64,000 nt of DNA, taken from the NCBI GenBank assembly GCA_024123915.1, contig CP099650.1, positions 1,054,001 through 1,118,000 of the forward strand. Reading direction: 5' to 3'. The stretch comes from Oxalobacteraceae bacterium OTU3CAMAD1 (GTDB lineage: Bacteria > Pseudomonadota > Gammaproteobacteria > Burkholderiales > Burkholderiaceae_D). Shown piece after piece: positions 8,459 to 17,693 of this stretch. Both the position numbers and the translations under genes were made by a program. The notes under the pieces are model-generated. The model ran no database searches. It was not told the DNA's origin and saw nothing but the letters and a program-made list of their open reading frames with translations. Each line of letters opens with the position of its first letter. Within the stretch, counting starts at the first letter, position 1.

Positions 8459-9193
8459 ATGACAAATACCACTCATTTCGGTTACAAAACCGTCGCGGAA
8501 GACGACAAAGTCCGCGAAGTTGCGAAGGTTTTCCATTCCGTCGCCGCCAAGTACGACATCATGAACGACGTCATGTCGGGTGGCCTGCACCGTCTGTGGA
8601 AGACGTTCACCATCGCCCACGCGGCCGTGCGCCCCGGTTTCAAGTGCCTCGACATCGCCGGCGGCACGGGCGACCTGGCCAAGGTGTTCGCCAAGCAGGC
8701 CGGCCCGACCGGCGAGGTCTGGCTGACCGACATCAACGAGTCGATGTTGCGCGTTGGCCGCGACCGCCTCTTGAATCGCGGCCTGTTGACCCCCACCTTG
8801 TTGTGTGACGCCGAGAAATTGCCCTTCCCGGACAACTATTTCGACCGCGTCAGCGTCGCTTTTGGGCTGCGCAACATGACCCACAAGGATCAGGCGCTGG
8901 CGGAAATGCGCCGCGTATTGAAGCCCGGCGGCAAGCTGCTGGTGCTGGAGTTTTCCAAGGTGGCGACGCCTTTGCAAAAACCGTACGATATTTACTCGTT
9001 CAAGGTGCTGCCTTGGATGGGCCAAAAGATCGCCGGCGACGCCGAAAGCTATCGCTACCTGGCCGAGTCGATCCGCATGCACCCGGATCAGGACACGCTC
9101 AAAACCATGATGGAAGATGCGGGTCTGGAACGGGTAACGTATTACAACTTGACGGCAGGTGTGGCCGCTTTACACACTGGTATCAAACTGTAA
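8459..9193 (+). CDS. ubiE: Ubiquinone/menaquinone C-methyltransferase UbiE
   Basis: A 244-residue SAM-dependent methyltransferase that performs the C-methylation step of ubiquinone (and demethylmenaquinone) synthesis. Visible signatures are '[24 protein letters not shown]' at the N-terminus, the SAM motif '[15 protein letters not shown]' near residue 65, '[11 protein letters not shown]' and '[16 protein letters not shown]', and the terminal '[16 protein letters not shown]' typical of UbiE. Length equals the usual 240-250. It heads a run with the Tim44-like, ubiJ and ubiB genes, consistent with assembly of the soluble Ubi complex. Confidence 0.97.
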   Translation: MTNTTHFGYKTVAEDDKVREVAKVFHSVAAKYDIMNDVMSGGLHRLWKTFTIAHAAVRPGFKCLDIAGGTGDLAKVFAKQAGPTGEVWLTDINESMLRVGRDRLLNRGLLTPTLLCDAEKLPFPDNYFDRVSVAFGLRNMTHKDQALAEMRRVLKPGGKLLVLEFSKVATPLQKPYDIYSFKVLPWMGQKIAGDAESYRYLAESIRMHPDQDTLKTMMEDAGLERVTYYNLTAGVAALHTGIKL

Positions 9194-9210
9194 ATACTGT
9201 AGGAATGACC

Positions 9211-10179
9211 ATGAACATGAAAAAACTGATGATCAGCGCGGTTGTCGCGCTGTCCGCCTTCACGATGCTGGCCGAGGCGACCGCGCGTCCCGCCGGCGGC
9301 AACCGTTCGATCGGCCGCCAGTCGCAAAACGTCAACCGCATGCCGCCGGCCGCCGCGCCGACCCCGGCACCGCGCCAGGCCGCCCCCGCGCCGGCGCCAA
9401 ACGCACAAAATGCGCCTAACGCCATGCCGGCGAAGCGCCCAAGCATGTGGAAAGGTATCCTCGGCGGCGCGCTGCTGGGCCTGGGCCTGGGCGCCCTGTT
9501 CTCGCACCTTGGTATCGGCGGTGCGATGGCCAGCATCCTGAGCACGATGTTGATGCTGGCGTTGCTGGCCGGCGCCGCATACTTCATTTTCCGCATGTTC
9601 CGCCGCAAGTCGCAGCCGACCGTGGCGCCGGCGGCAGGTGGCAATTTCGGCGGCAACTTCAACGGCAACAACAACGCCTACGATAACAGCTACAACAAGG
9701 CCTACGCGCCGCAAGCCGGCGGCACGCCGGAAATCGGTTCGCGCCTGCCTGAACAGCAATACCAGCCGGCGCAAGCCGCGCCGGTGCCGCACACCCCTTG
9801 GGGCGTGCCGGGCGACTTCGACGCCGTGTCGTTCCTGCGCGTTGCCAAGAGCAACTTCATCCGCCTGCAAGCGGCCTGGGACAAGGGTGACACCGCCGAC
9901 ATCCGCGAGTTCACCACGCCTGAAGTGTTTGCTGAAATGAAAATGCAAATCAACGAGCGCGGCGCGCAGAAGGACTACACCGACGTCGTCAGCATCGACG
10001 CCGAGCTGCTGGGCATCGAGACGACCGAGACCGAGTACCTGGCCAGCGTCAAGTTCACCGGCATGATCAAGCCCGCGCCGGACGCGCTGGCCGAGCCGTT
10101 CAACGAGGTGTGGAACCTGACCAAGCCGGTCTCCGGCGCTTCGGGCTGGTTGCTTGCTGGTATTCAACAGTTGGCGTAA
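9211..10179 (+). CDS. Tim44-like domain membrane protein
   Basis: A 322-residue protein. The ATG at 9211 was chosen because AGGA lies 6 bp upstream; ATGs at 9205 and 9217 are also in frame. It has an N-terminal signal-like segment (about 3-24), a Pro/Ala-rich linker, a Gly/Ala-rich hydrophobic hairpin (about 78-125) ending 'YFIFRMFRRK', an Asn/Gly-rich spacer and a C-terminal Tim44-like domain (about 205-322, 'FLRVAKSNFIRLQAAWDKGD'). Such genes stand between ubiE and ubiJ in many betaproteobacteria. The role is unknown; a membrane scaffold is a guess from topology. Confidence 0.85.
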   Translation: MNMKKLMISAVVALSAFTMLAEATARPAGGNRSIGRQSQNVNRMPPAAAPTPAPRQAAPAPAPNAQNAPNAMPAKRPSMWKGILGGALLGLGLGALFSHLGIGGAMASILSTMLMLALLAGAAYFIFRMFRRKSQPTVAPAAGGNFGGNFNGNNNAYDNSYNKAYAPQAGGTPEIGSRLPEQQYQPAQAAPVPHTPWGVPGDFDAVSFLRVAKSNFIRLQAAWDKGDTADIREFTTPEVFAEMKMQINERGAQKDYTDVVSIDAELLGIETTETEYLASVKFTGMIKPAPDALAEPFNEVWNLTKPVSGASGWLLAGIQQLA

Positions 10180-10214
10180 TCACCGGGAAATCCCGGCGAA
10201 CTGGTAAGATCAAG

Positions 10215-10244
10215 ACCGCCCGCTTTCCGGGCGGTTTTGTTTTT
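10215..10244 (+). terminator. Rho-independent terminator after the Tim44-like gene
   Basis: The stem ACCGCCCG / CGGGCGGT with loop CTTTC is followed by TTTGTTTTT. It lies between the Tim44-like stop and ubiJ and could partly separate ubiE expression from ubiJ-ubiB. Confidence 0.8.
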
Positions 10245-10262
10245 CTGGCGTAAAGAACTTGT

Positions 10263-10904
10263 TTGAGCGACGACCTACCGATGATCCCACCGAATTTCAG
10301 TCACTTGTCCGCCCTGTTATCCGCCGCCGCGCCGGCCAGCGCGGCCATCAACCATTTGCTGGCGCAGGAACCGTGGGCGCGCCAGCAGTTGCTGCGCCAC
10401 GCGGGCAAGGTCGCCTGCATCGACGCCGGCACCGTCGCGCTGCGCCTGCGCGTGACGGCCGACGGTATGTTCGAACCCGCACCGGCGGATGAGCCGGCCC
10501 GGGTTACCATCAAGGTCAAATTGTCGGATCTGCCGCTGATCGCGCAAAACCGCGAACGCGCGTTTTCGTATGTACGCATCGAGGGCGATGCCGATTTCGC
10601 CAACGCCATCTCCAACCTGAGCACGTCGCTGCGCTGGGAAGCGGAGGCCGACCTGGAAAAAGTCGTCGGCCCGGTGGCGGCGGTGCGCATGGTGTCGGGC
10701 GCCAAGGCCGCGTTCGAGGCGGTCAAGGCGGGCCACCAGAAGCTGGCCGAGAACGTCGCCGAGTTCCTGCTCGACGAAAAACAGGTGCTGATACGCCCGC
10801 AGGCGGTGGAGGAATTCTCGGCCGACGTGGTGCGCCTGCGCGATGACGTGGAACGGGCCGCCAAGCGCCTGGCCAAACTGGAACAGAAATTGGGAACCCA
10901 ATGA
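10263..10904 (+). CDS. ubiJ: Ubiquinone biosynthesis accessory factor UbiJ (SCP2 domain)
   Basis: A protein of up to 213 residues with an N-terminal SCP2-like lipid-binding domain ('[30 protein letters not shown]', about 20-120) and a C-terminal coiled segment ('[20 protein letters not shown]'). UbiJ is a scaffold of the soluble complex that holds hydrophobic ubiquinone intermediates. The listed start is a TTG; an ATG at 10281 (MIPPNFSH) is an equally possible start, and neither has a strong ribosome site. The stop overlaps the ubiB start by 4 bp (ATGA), supporting coupling. Confidence 0.88.
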   Translation: MSDDLPMIPPNFSHLSALLSAAAPASAAINHLLAQEPWARQQLLRHAGKVACIDAGTVALRLRVTADGMFEPAPADEPARVTIKVKLSDLPLIAQNRERAFSYVRIEGDADFANAISNLSTSLRWEAEADLEKVVGPVAAVRMVSGAKAAFEAVKAGHQKLAENVAEFLLDEKQVLIRPQAVEEFSADVVRLRDDVERAAKRLAKLEQKLGTQ

Positions 10905-12469
10905 TTTTGAAATTTTTACGCCTGCTGAAGATCCTGCGGGTCGCCATTCGTTACGGTCTCGACGAAATCGCCATCTCCGGCCTCAAAGTGCCGCGCACCG
11001 CCAAACTCATCGACACGGTCATTTTCTGGCGCGACATCTCCGCCCCGCGCGGCGTGCGCCTGCGCATGGCGCTGGAGGACCTGGGGCCGATCTTCGTCAA
11101 GTTCGGCCAGGTGCTGTCGACCCGCAGCGACCTGATACCGGCCGATCTGGTGATCGAGCTGTCGCGCCTGCAGGACCGGGTGCCGCCGTTCGATTCCGAC
11201 CTGGCCATCGCGCAGATCCGCAAATCGCTGGGCGCCCATCCGGACCAGCTGTTCGCCTCGTTCGAGCGCGTCCCGGTGGCGTCGGCGTCGATCGCGCAGG
11301 TGCACTTCGCCACCTTGAAGGATGGCAAACAGGTGGCGGTCAAGGTGCTGCGCCCGGGCATGAAGAAGTCCATCGACGAGGACGTGGCGCTGATGCACAT
11401 CGCCGCCGAGTGGGTCGGCCGCGTGTGGGCCGACAGCAAGCGGCTGAAGCCGAAGGAAGTCGTCGCCGAGTTCGACAAATACCTGCATGACGAGCTGGAC
11501 CTGATGCGCGAGGCGGCCAACGCCAGCCAGCTGCGCCGCAACTTCGCCGACTCCAAGCTGTTGATGGTGCCGGAAATGTACTGGGACTATTGTTCCAACA
11601 GCGTGATCGTCATGGAGCGCATGCACGGCCTGCCGGTGTCGCAGATCGACAAGCTGGAAGCGGCCGGCGTGGACCTGAAAAAACTGTCCAGCGACGGCGT
11701 CGAGATTTTCTTCACGCAAGTGTTCCGTGACGGCTTTTTCCACGCCGATATGCACCCGGGGAATATCCTGGTGTCGATCGAGCCGGAAACCTTGGGCCGC
11801 TACATCGCGCTCGACTTCGGCATCGTCGGCACGCTCAACGACTACGACAAGGATTACCTGTCGCAGAACTTCCTGGCCTTCTTCCGCCGCGACTACAAGC
11901 GTGTGGCTGAAGCGCACATCGAATCGGGCTGGGCGCCGAAGGAAACCCGCGTCGACGAGCTCGAATCGGCCGTGCGCGCCTGTTGCGAGCCGATCTTCGA
12001 CCGTCCGCTGAAGGATATTTCCTTCGGTCAGATCTTGCTGCGGCTGTTCCAGACCTCGCGCCGCTTCAATGTCGAAGTGCAGCCGCAACTGGTGCTGCTG
12101 CAAAAGACGCTGCTCAACATCGAAGGCCTGGGCCGCCAGCTCGACCCGGACCTGGACCTGTGGAAGACCGCCAAGCCGTATCTGGAAAACTGGATGGCCG
12201 AGCAGGTCGGCTGGCAGGGCCTGTTGCAGCGCTTGAAGGCCGAGGCGCCGCGCTACACGCAGATCCTGCCGCAACTGCCGCGCCTGGTGCACCGGGCGCT
12301 GGAGCAGCAGGGCGAAAAACCCGCCGACAACGGCGAGCTGATCAAAGTCTTGATCCACGAACAGCAGCGCACCAACCGCCTGCTCAGCCTGGTGATTTAT
12401 GTTGGCGGCGCGTTCGGGCTGGGCGTGGCCGGCTTCCAGCTGTATTTGCGCTGGCACCACCTGCTCTGA
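10901..12469 (+). CDS. ubiB: Ubiquinone biosynthesis regulatory kinase-like protein UbiB
   Basis: A 522-residue ABC1/ADCK family atypical kinase or ATPase needed for ubiquinone synthesis. Family motifs are present: the KxGQ motif '[16 protein letters not shown]' (about 67-82), the Ala-rich loop '[11 protein letters not shown]' in place of a P-loop, the lysine in '[10 protein letters not shown]', '[12 protein letters not shown]' and 'IALDFGIVG'. The last about 25 residues are hydrophobic ('[22 protein letters not shown]') and form the usual C-terminal membrane anchor. It overlaps ubiJ by 4 bp. Confidence 0.97.
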   Translation: MILKFLRLLKILRVAIRYGLDEIAISGLKVPRTAKLIDTVIFWRDISAPRGVRLRMALEDLGPIFVKFGQVLSTRSDLIPADLVIELSRLQDRVPPFDSDLAIAQIRKSLGAHPDQLFASFERVPVASASIAQVHFATLKDGKQVAVKVLRPGMKKSIDEDVALMHIAAEWVGRVWADSKRLKPKEVVAEFDKYLHDELDLMREAANASQLRRNFADSKLLMVPEMYWDYCSNSVIVMERMHGLPVSQIDKLEAAGVDLKKLSSDGVEIFFTQVFRDGFFHADMHPGNILVSIEPETLGRYIALDFGIVGTLNDYDKDYLSQNFLAFFRRDYKRVAEAHIESGWAPKETRVDELESAVRACCEPIFDRPLKDISFGQILLRLFQTSRRFNVEVQPQLVLLQKTLLNIEGLGRQLDPDLDLWKTAKPYLENWMAEQVGWQGLLQRLKAEAPRYTQILPQLPRLVHRALEQQGEKPADNGELIKVLIHEQQRTNRLLSLVIYVGGAFGLGVAGFQLYLRWHHLL

Positions 12470-12471
12470 TC

Positions 12472-13074
12472 ATGGCCGACTTCCAGCAACGCGATCCGAT
12501 GTCGCCGGCGTTCTGGGATGAACGCTTTGAGCGCAACTTCATGCCGTGGGATCGCGGCGGCGTGCCGCTGGCGCTGCGCGACCTTGTCGCCGCCAACGCG
12601 CCGATGGTCACCTTGATACCGGGTTGCGGCTCGGCCTATGAACTGGCGCTGTTGGCCGGGGCGGGGTGGGATGCAACGGCCATCGACTTTTCGCCGCAGG
12701 CGGTGCAGGCCGGTAAGCTTGCCGCTGGCGGGCATGCGGATCGTGTGGTCGAGGCGGATTTCTTCGCCTGGCAGCCCGCGCTGCCGTTGCAGCTGATTTA
12801 CGAGCGCGCCTTCCTGTGCGCCATGCCGCGCGCGATGTGGCCCAAAGTGGCGACGCGCTGGGCGGAGCTATTGCCCGTCGGGGCGCTGCTGGCCGGCTAC
12901 TTCTTCTTCGACGATGCGCTCAAGGGGCCGCCGTTCGGCATCGCCCGCGAGCAGCTGGAAGCGTTGTTGCAGCAAGATTTCGAATGCATCGCAGACCAGG
13001 CCGTCAGCGATTCCATCCCCGTATTCGAAGGCAAGGAGCGCTGGATGATCTGGCGCCGACGGCCACATGGCTAA
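12472..13074 (+). CDS. Thiopurine S-methyltransferase (TPMT) family methyltransferase
   Basis: A 200-residue SAM-dependent methyltransferase starting 2 bp after ubiB. 'FWDERFERNFMPWDRGGVP' and 'TLIPGCGSAYELALLAGAGWDATAIDFSPQAV' are the TPMT-family substrate and SAM motifs; 'ERAFLCAMPRAMWPKVATRW' and 'GYFFFDD' follow. Family members methylate thiols, selenium or tellurium compounds, or halides; the native substrate is unknown. Its place after ubiB is common in Burkholderiales, which may reflect shared regulation rather than a quinone role. Confidence 0.88.
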   Translation: MADFQQRDPMSPAFWDERFERNFMPWDRGGVPLALRDLVAANAPMVTLIPGCGSAYELALLAGAGWDATAIDFSPQAVQAGKLAAGGHADRVVEADFFAWQPALPLQLIYERAFLCAMPRAMWPKVATRWAELLPVGALLAGYFFFDDALKGPPFGIAREQLEALLQQDFECIADQAVSDSIPVFEGKERWMIWRRRPHG

Positions 13075-13083
13075 AAAAGCTAT

Positions 13084-13188
13084 GGAGACACGTAGGGCGG
13101 ATTAGCGAAGCGTAGTCCGCCATGCATGCTCCGCCGGCGGCTCAAAGATGGCGGATTACGGCGTTCCGCCTAATCCGCCCTACGTGTT
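13084..13188. repeat. Palindromic repeat family 1, copy C
   Basis: Same orientation as copy A: left arm GGAGACACGTAGGGCGGATT with GCGAAGCG, right arm with GGCGTTCCGCC and CCGCCCTACGTGT. The inner arms read GTCCGCCAT and ATGGCGGAT, so this copy belongs to a CCGCC inner-arm variant while A and B have CGGCC. It starts 10 bp after the TPMT stop and ends before a small convergent gene, so it may act as a bidirectional terminator. Confidence 0.9.
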
Positions 13189-13210
13189 TTAGATGAATTT
13201 GCCGGTGTCG

Positions 13211-13411
13211 TCAGGCATCCGCGCGACGGGGCGTCGACGGTCTGGCCAGACGCGGCTTGGCCAAGCCCAGCACAACGAGCAACGCCATGCTGGCGACAAC
13301 GGTGCGGCGATGAATGGGTTGTTCCGGCGATTCGGCGACAAACTTGCTTTGCGCGAAAGCGGGTGTGAACAGCGTGGTGGCCAGCAGGCCGGCGAACAGA
13401 TACTTCTTCAT
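13211..13411 (-). CDS. Small exported protein of unknown function
   Basis: A 66-residue protein with a clear signal peptide (MKKYLFAGLLATTLFTPAFA-Q). The mature part 'SKFVAESPEQPIHRR' is followed by a hydrophobic stretch ('TVVASMALLVVLGLA') and a basic tail ('KPRLARPSTPRR'). The order Pro-Glu motif, hydrophobic helix, basic tail is reminiscent of PEP-CTERM sorting signals, but the canonical VPEP box is absent. It lies alone between repeat copy C and the fmdB promoter region, reading away from fmdB. No family recognised. Confidence 0.55.
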   Translation of the reverse strand: MKKYLFAGLLATTLFTPAFAQSKFVAESPEQPIHRRTVVASMALLVVLGLAKPRLARPSTPRRADA

Positions 13412-13626
13412 TAATAATTCCCAATCATGGAGGTCGGTTTTCGGTGCGTCGGCAGTGCGGACAGCGTCGAGGCGGCGATTCGGGGATTGGGAAATCAGCG
13501 CTAGAGCCCGCTATTAAATCACGCTTATTAAAATTTTACGAGCGGATTTTGCCAAGGCAATCGATAGCATTCCGCCCGTCGCCGGGCTTAACCACAGGAA
13601 ACAGGCTAGCGAACGGTAAAAAGCTT

Positions 13627-13632
13627 TATAAT
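13627..13632 (+). promoter_or_regulatory. Candidate -10 element upstream of fmdB
   Basis: A perfect TATAAT 32 bp upstream of the fmdB start, in an AT-richer stretch (13500-13660). No convincing -35 is seen. The rest of the 250-bp interval between the small exported protein and fmdB shows no gene. Confidence 0.4.
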
Positions 13633-13664
13633 TCAGGGTTTTGATGATTTTTGCGGAGTAATAG

Positions 13665-13970
13665 ATGCCGATCTACGCTTACCGCTGCGAGGCATGTGGT
13701 TTTGCCAAGGATGTCTTGCAGAAGATTTCCGACCCGCAGCTGACTGTTTGCCTGTCGTGCGGCAAGGAGTCGTTTAAGAAACAATTAACCGCCGCTGGCT
13801 TCCAGCTGAAGGGTACCGGCTGGTACGCGACCGATTTCCGTGGCGGCACGCCGCCGGCGACGGGCGTATCCACCGGTCCGGTGGATGGTGCGGCCAAGGC
13901 CGACGCGCCCAAGGCGGACGCGGCTGCAAGCACGCCCGCCAAGCCGGCGAGCGGCACGGGAACGGCCTGA
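13665..13970 (+). CDS. FmdB family zinc-ribbon protein
   Basis: A 101-residue protein with an N-terminal FmdB regulatory-type zinc ribbon (1-45: 'MPIYAYRCEACGFAKDVLQKISDP', then 'CLSCGKESFKKQLTAAGFQLKGTGWY') with two CxxC pairs. The tail (55-101) is Ala/Lys/Pro-rich, low complexity and probably disordered. It directly precedes the DUF502 and aspS genes, an order conserved in betaproteobacteria. The namesake is linked to formamidase regulation, but the cellular role of these small proteins is unknown. Confidence 0.9.
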   Translation: MPIYAYRCEACGFAKDVLQKISDPQLTVCLSCGKESFKKQLTAAGFQLKGTGWYATDFRGGTPPATGVSTGPVDGAAKADAPKADAAASTPAKPASGTGTA

Positions 13971-14039
13971 ACGACGGCAGCGGCCCGGCCGCTGCCAACC
14001 TTCATTCCACCCACATGAGCACCCATATAAGAGTCTTCG

Positions 14040-14660
14040 ATGCGTAAATATTTCATTACCGGTCTGCTGATCCTGGTGCCGCTGGCGATTACCGCCTGGG
14101 TGCTGAGCCTGGTCATCAACACGATGGACCAGTCGCTGCTGTTCGTGCCGGAGCGCTGGCAGCCGCATACGCTGATCGGCTTCGACATCCCCGGCCTGGG
14201 CACGCTGCTGACGATCGTGATCGTGTTCCTGACCGGCTTGCTGACCAATAACCTGGTCGGCAACTACGTGGTGCGCATGTGGGAAAAGCTGCTCAAGCGC
14301 ATTCCGCTGGTGAACTCGCTCTATTCGAGCGTCAAGCAAGTGTCGGACACCCTGTTCTCGTCGTCCGGCAACGCCTTCCGCAAGGCCGTGCTGATTCCGT
14401 ATCCGCACCAGAACTCGTACACCATCGCCTTCCTGACCGGCACGCCCGGCGGCGACGTCAAGAACCATCTGGTCGGAGACTATGTCAGCGTCTATGTGCC
14501 GACCACGCCGAATCCGACGTCGGGCTTTTTCCTGATGCTGGCGCGCAAGGATGTGGTCGAACTCGACATGACGGTCGACGCGGCCCTGAAGTACATCGTC
14601 TCGATGGGCGTGGTGGCGCCGGATAGCGTGCCCCAAGCCATCGAAGTCGTTAGCAAGTAA
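14040..14660 (+). CDS. DUF502 family membrane protein
   Basis: A 206-residue inner-membrane protein with two predicted transmembrane helices (about 4-26 '[20 protein letters not shown]' and 56-80 '[22 protein letters not shown]'). The conserved block '[20 protein letters not shown]' and the terminal '[11 protein letters not shown]' are typical of DUF502. It lies 69 bp after fmdB and 70 bp before aspS in a conserved cluster. Function unknown. Confidence 0.88.
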   Translation: MRKYFITGLLILVPLAITAWVLSLVINTMDQSLLFVPERWQPHTLIGFDIPGLGTLLTIVIVFLTGLLTNNLVGNYVVRMWEKLLKRIPLVNSLYSSVKQVSDTLFSSSGNAFRKAVLIPYPHQNSYTIAFLTGTPGGDVKNHLVGDYVSVYVPTTPNPTSGFFLMLARKDVVELDMTVDAALKYIVSMGVVAPDSVPQAIEVVSK

Positions 14661-14730
14661 AAACAGCATCACCCAAGAACACGCATCACACCGAATTCAC
14701 GAGCAATCTAACCTGAACCGAGAAATAAAC

Positions 14731-16539
14731 ATGTCCTCAATGCGTACTCACTACTGCGGCCTCACCACTGAAGCGCTGCTTGGCCAAACCGTCAGCCTGT
14801 GCGGCTGGGTACATCGTCGCCGCGACCACGGCGGCGTGATCTTCATCGACCTGCGCGACCGCGAAGGCCTGGTGCAGATCGTTTGCAATCCGGAACAGGC
14901 CGAGGTCTTCAAGGCCGCCGAAGCCGTGCGTAACGAGTTCTGCCTGCGCGTGACCGGCGTGGTCAAGGATCGCCTGGCCGGCACCGTCAACACCAACCTG
15001 AAGTCGGGCAAGATCGAAGTCGTGTGCTCGCAACTGGAAGTGCTGAACCCTTCCGTTGCCGTGCCGTTCCAGCTGGACGACGACAACCTGTCCGAAACCA
15101 CCCGCCTGACCCACCGCGTGCTGGACCTGCGCCGTCCGCAGATGCAGAACAACCTGCGCCTGCGCTACAAGGTGACGATGGAAGTGCGCAAGTACCTGGA
15201 CAACCTGGGCTTCATCGATATCGAAACGCCGATGCTGACCAAGTCGACCCCGGAAGGCGCACGCGACTACCTGGTGCCGTCGCGCGTCAACGCCGGCAGC
15301 TTCTTCGCGCTGCCGCAGTCGCCGCAGCTGTTCAAGCAGTTGCTGATGGTCGCCAACTTCGACCGTTACTACCAGATCACCAAGTGCTTCCGCGACGAAG
15401 ACTTGCGCGCCGACCGCCAGCCTGAATTCACCCAGATCGACTGCGAAACCTCGTTCCTGACCGAACAGGAAATCCGCGACCTGTTCGAGGAAATGATCCG
15501 CATCGTCTTCAAGAACACGATGGACGTCGACCTGCCGAACCCGTTCCCGGTGATGGACTTCTCCGAAGCCATGGGCAAATACGGTTCGGACAAACCGGAC
15601 ATGCGCGTCAAGCTGTCGTTCACCGACCTGACCGAAGTGATGAAGGACGTCGACTTCAAGGTCTTCTCGGGCGCCGCCAACATGCCTAACGGCCGCGTGG
15701 TCGGCCTGCGCGTGCCGAAGGGCGCCGAAATGCCGCGTTCGGAAATCGATGCCTACACGCAGTTCGTCGCCATCTACGGCGCGCGCGGCCTGGCGTACAT
15801 CAAGGTCAACGAGAAGGCCAAGGGCCGCGACGGCCTGCAATCGCCGATCGTCAAGAACCTGCACGACGCCGCCCTGGCCAAAGTGATCGAAATGACCGGC
15901 GCCGAAGACGGCGACCTGATCTTCTTCGGCGCCGACAAGGCCAAGGTCGTCAACGACGCCATCGGCGCGCTGCGCGTGAAGATCGGTCACAGCGAATTCG
16001 GCAAGAACGCCGGCCTGTTCGACGACGTCTGGTCGCCGCTGTGGGTGGTGGACTTCCCGATGTTCGAACACGACGAAGAGAACGATCGCTGGACCGCGAC
16101 CCACCATCCGTTCACCGCGCCAAAAGACGGCCACGAAGACATGCTGGAAACCAATCCGGGCGCCTGCATCGCCAAGGCCTACGACATGGTCCTGAACGGT
16201 TGGGAACTGGGTGGCGGTTCGATCCGTATCCACCGCGAGGAAGTGCAGTCGAAAGTGTTCCGCGCGTTGAAGATCGACGCCGACGAAGCGCGCCTGAAGT
16301 TCGGCTTCCTGCTCGACGCGCTGCAGTACGGCGCGCCGCCGCACGGTGGCCTGGCCTTCGGCCTGGATCGTATCGTGACCTTGATGACCAAGTCCGATTC
16401 GATCCGCGACGTGATCGCCTTCCCGAAAACCCAGCGCGCGCAGGATCTGCTGACCCAGGCGCCGTCGGAAGTGGACGAGAAGCAGTTGAAGGAACTGCAC
16501 ATCCGTCTGCGCGCCGTCGAGCCGAAAGTCGTAAGCTAA
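14731..16539 (+). CDS. aspS: Aspartate--tRNA ligase
   Basis: A 602-residue class II aminoacyl-tRNA synthetase charging tRNA-Asp (and possibly tRNA-Asn in this group). It has an N-terminal OB-fold anticodon domain (about 1-110, '[26 protein letters not shown]'), motif 1 near '[25 protein letters not shown]', motif 2 '[25 protein letters not shown]', the bacterial GAD insertion (about 280-430) and motif 3 '[14 protein letters not shown]'. Length is standard. A strong terminator follows 16 bp after the stop. Confidence 0.98.
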   Translation: MSSMRTHYCGLTTEALLGQTVSLCGWVHRRRDHGGVIFIDLRDREGLVQIVCNPEQAEVFKAAEAVRNEFCLRVTGVVKDRLAGTVNTNLKSGKIEVVCSQLEVLNPSVAVPFQLDDDNLSETTRLTHRVLDLRRPQMQNNLRLRYKVTMEVRKYLDNLGFIDIETPMLTKSTPEGARDYLVPSRVNAGSFFALPQSPQLFKQLLMVANFDRYYQITKCFRDEDLRADRQPEFTQIDCETSFLTEQEIRDLFEEMIRIVFKNTMDVDLPNPFPVMDFSEAMGKYGSDKPDMRVKLSFTDLTEVMKDVDFKVFSGAANMPNGRVVGLRVPKGAEMPRSEIDAYTQFVAIYGARGLAYIKVNEKAKGRDGLQSPIVKNLHDAALAKVIEMTGAEDGDLIFFGADKAKVVNDAIGALRVKIGHSEFGKNAGLFDDVWSPLWVVDFPMFEHDEENDRWTATHHPFTAPKDGHEDMLETNPGACIAKAYDMVLNGWELGGGSIRIHREEVQSKVFRALKIDADEARLKFGFLLDALQYGAPPHGGLAFGLDRIVTLMTKSDSIRDVIAFPKTQRAQDLLTQAPSEVDEKQLKELHIRLRAVEPKVVS

Positions 16540-16555
16540 TTAGTCTGGCATAATG

Positions 16556-16593
16556 AAAAGGCGCCAACGTTCACACGTGGCGCCTTTTCTTTT
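16556..16593 (+). terminator. Rho-independent terminator of aspS
   Basis: The stem AAAAGGCGCCA / TGGCGCCTTTT with an 11-nt loop is followed by CTTTTG. Symmetric A and T runs suggest it could act in both directions. It lies in the 65-bp gap before nudB, so nudB probably depends on read-through or a promoter overlapping this interval. Confidence 0.9.
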
Positions 16594-16604
16594 GTCTGAA
16601 GCTT

Positions 16605-17066
16605 ATGCCATACAAGATACCCGAATCCGTGCTGGTAGTAATCCACACCGCCGACCTGCAAGTGCTGCTGATCGAACGCGCCGACAAGCCCGGCTACTGG
16701 CAATCGGTGACCGGTTCGCTCGACGCCGTCGATGAGCCCTTGCTGCAGACGGCCGCGCGCGAACTGTTCGAGGAAACCGGCATCGTCGCCGACGGCGAGC
16801 GCATCGTGCTGCGCGACTGGCACTTGTCCAACATCTACACCATCTACCCGGTCTGGCGCCACCGCTACGCGCCGGGTGTGACGGAAAACACCGAGCATGT
16901 GTTCAGCGTGGAAGTGCCGCGCGATATCGCCATCACGCTTAGCCCGCGCGAGCATCTGAACCACGCGTGGATGCCGAATCTGGAAGCGGCCGATAAGTGT
17001 TTTTCTTTCTCCAATGCGGAAGCGATTCTGCAACTGCCCCAGCAGCTTCTGAAGCAACTTAGCTAG
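16605..17066 (+). CDS. nudB: Dihydroneopterin triphosphate diphosphatase
   Basis: A 153-residue Nudix hydrolase that removes pyrophosphate from dihydroneopterin triphosphate in folate synthesis. The Nudix box is 'GSLDAVDEPLLQTAARELFEETGI', with one extra residue between the first Gly and first Glu relative to the general consensus, as commonly seen in NudB of this group. The N-terminal 'PYKIPESVLVVIHT' and 'YWQSVTGS' are NudB-like, and 'LSPREHLNHAWM' supplies the late substrate motif. Its place next to aspS is the classic arrangement. Confidence 0.92.
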   Translation: MPYKIPESVLVVIHTADLQVLLIERADKPGYWQSVTGSLDAVDEPLLQTAARELFEETGIVADGERIVLRDWHLSNIYTIYPVWRHRYAPGVTENTEHVFSVEVPRDIAITLSPREHLNHAWMPNLEAADKCFSFSNAEAILQLPQQLLKQLS

Positions 17067-17070
17067 ATTG

Positions 17071-17090
17071 TGCCGCATCAAATAGCGGCA
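17071..17090. promoter_or_regulatory. Inverted repeat ahead of the DUF4160/DUF2442 pair
   Basis: TGCCGC and GCGGCA flank an 8-nt spacer, 5 bp after the nudB stop and 5 bp before the GTG start of the DUF4160 gene. It may be an autoregulatory operator or a weak nudB terminator; it has no T-tract. Confidence 0.35.
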
Positions 17091-17094
17091 GACT

Positions 17095-17379
17095 GTGCCG
17101 CGCATACTTTGGAATTCGGAGCAAGTTCCGGGGGATGTTGTGGCGACGCTGTTGCGGCTTAGAGGTTACCGTTTTTATTTTCACAGCCAGGTCACGGGCG
17201 AGCCGCCGCACCTGCATGTGGACAAGGACCGCAAGTCCGCCAAGCTCTGGATCGAGAGCACGACGGTGGTGCGCAACGTAGGCTTCAGTCCGCTTGAACT
17301 GCGCGAGATCACCCGCATCATCATCGAGTACCGGCTCGATTTTCTGAGGATCTGGAATGACTACTTCGAAGACGCCTGA
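17095..17379 (+). CDS. DUF4160 domain protein
   Basis: A 94-residue protein with the DUF4160 core 'LRGYRFYFHSQVTGEPPHLHVDKDRKSAKLWIE' (about 23-55) and 'LELREITRIIIEYRLDFLRIWNDYF' at the C-terminus. The start is a GTG; no better start is seen. It overlaps the DUF2442 gene by 23 bp. These two families are frequent partners and have been suggested to form a small toxin-antitoxin-like or paired regulatory unit, without firm experimental proof known to me. Confidence 0.8.
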   Translation: MPRILWNSEQVPGDVVATLLRLRGYRFYFHSQVTGEPPHLHVDKDRKSAKLWIESTTVVRNVGFSPLELREITRIIIEYRLDFLRIWNDYFEDA

Positions 17380-17635
17380 CGAGCGTATCAAGACCGTGGT
17401 GTTCGAGGAACAGTCGCTGGTGATCGGACTGATGGATGGGCGGCGCATCAGCACGCCGTTGGCATGGTATCCACGTTTGGCAGGCGCCAGCTCCGTGCAG
17501 CTGGACGAATGGGAAATCGTCGGCGCCGGCGACGCGCTGCACTGGGCGCAGTTCGACGAAGACCTCAGCGTGACCGGTATGCTGCGCGGTTTTGCCGCGA
17601 ACGACAAGGGGGGTGATGAGGACGACTCGGACTGA
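17357..17635 (+). CDS. DUF2442 domain protein
   Basis: A 92-residue acidic protein of the DUF2442 family: 'VVFEEQSLVIGLMDGRRISTPLAWYPRL' (about 14-41), then 'WEIVGAGDALHWAQFDEDLSVTGML' and an acidic tail (GGDEDDSD). It begins inside the 3' end of the DUF4160 gene, so the two proteins are made together. If the pair is a toxin-antitoxin unit the acidic partner would be the likelier antitoxin; this is inference. Confidence 0.8.
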   Translation: MTTSKTPDERIKTVVFEEQSLVIGLMDGRRISTPLAWYPRLAGASSVQLDEWEIVGAGDALHWAQFDEDLSVTGMLRGFAANDKGGDEDDSD

Positions 17636-17693
17636 GTGCTGCGAATCGATATGTGCGTAGGCGAACACACATGGAGGCGCACTCGGGGTTAGA

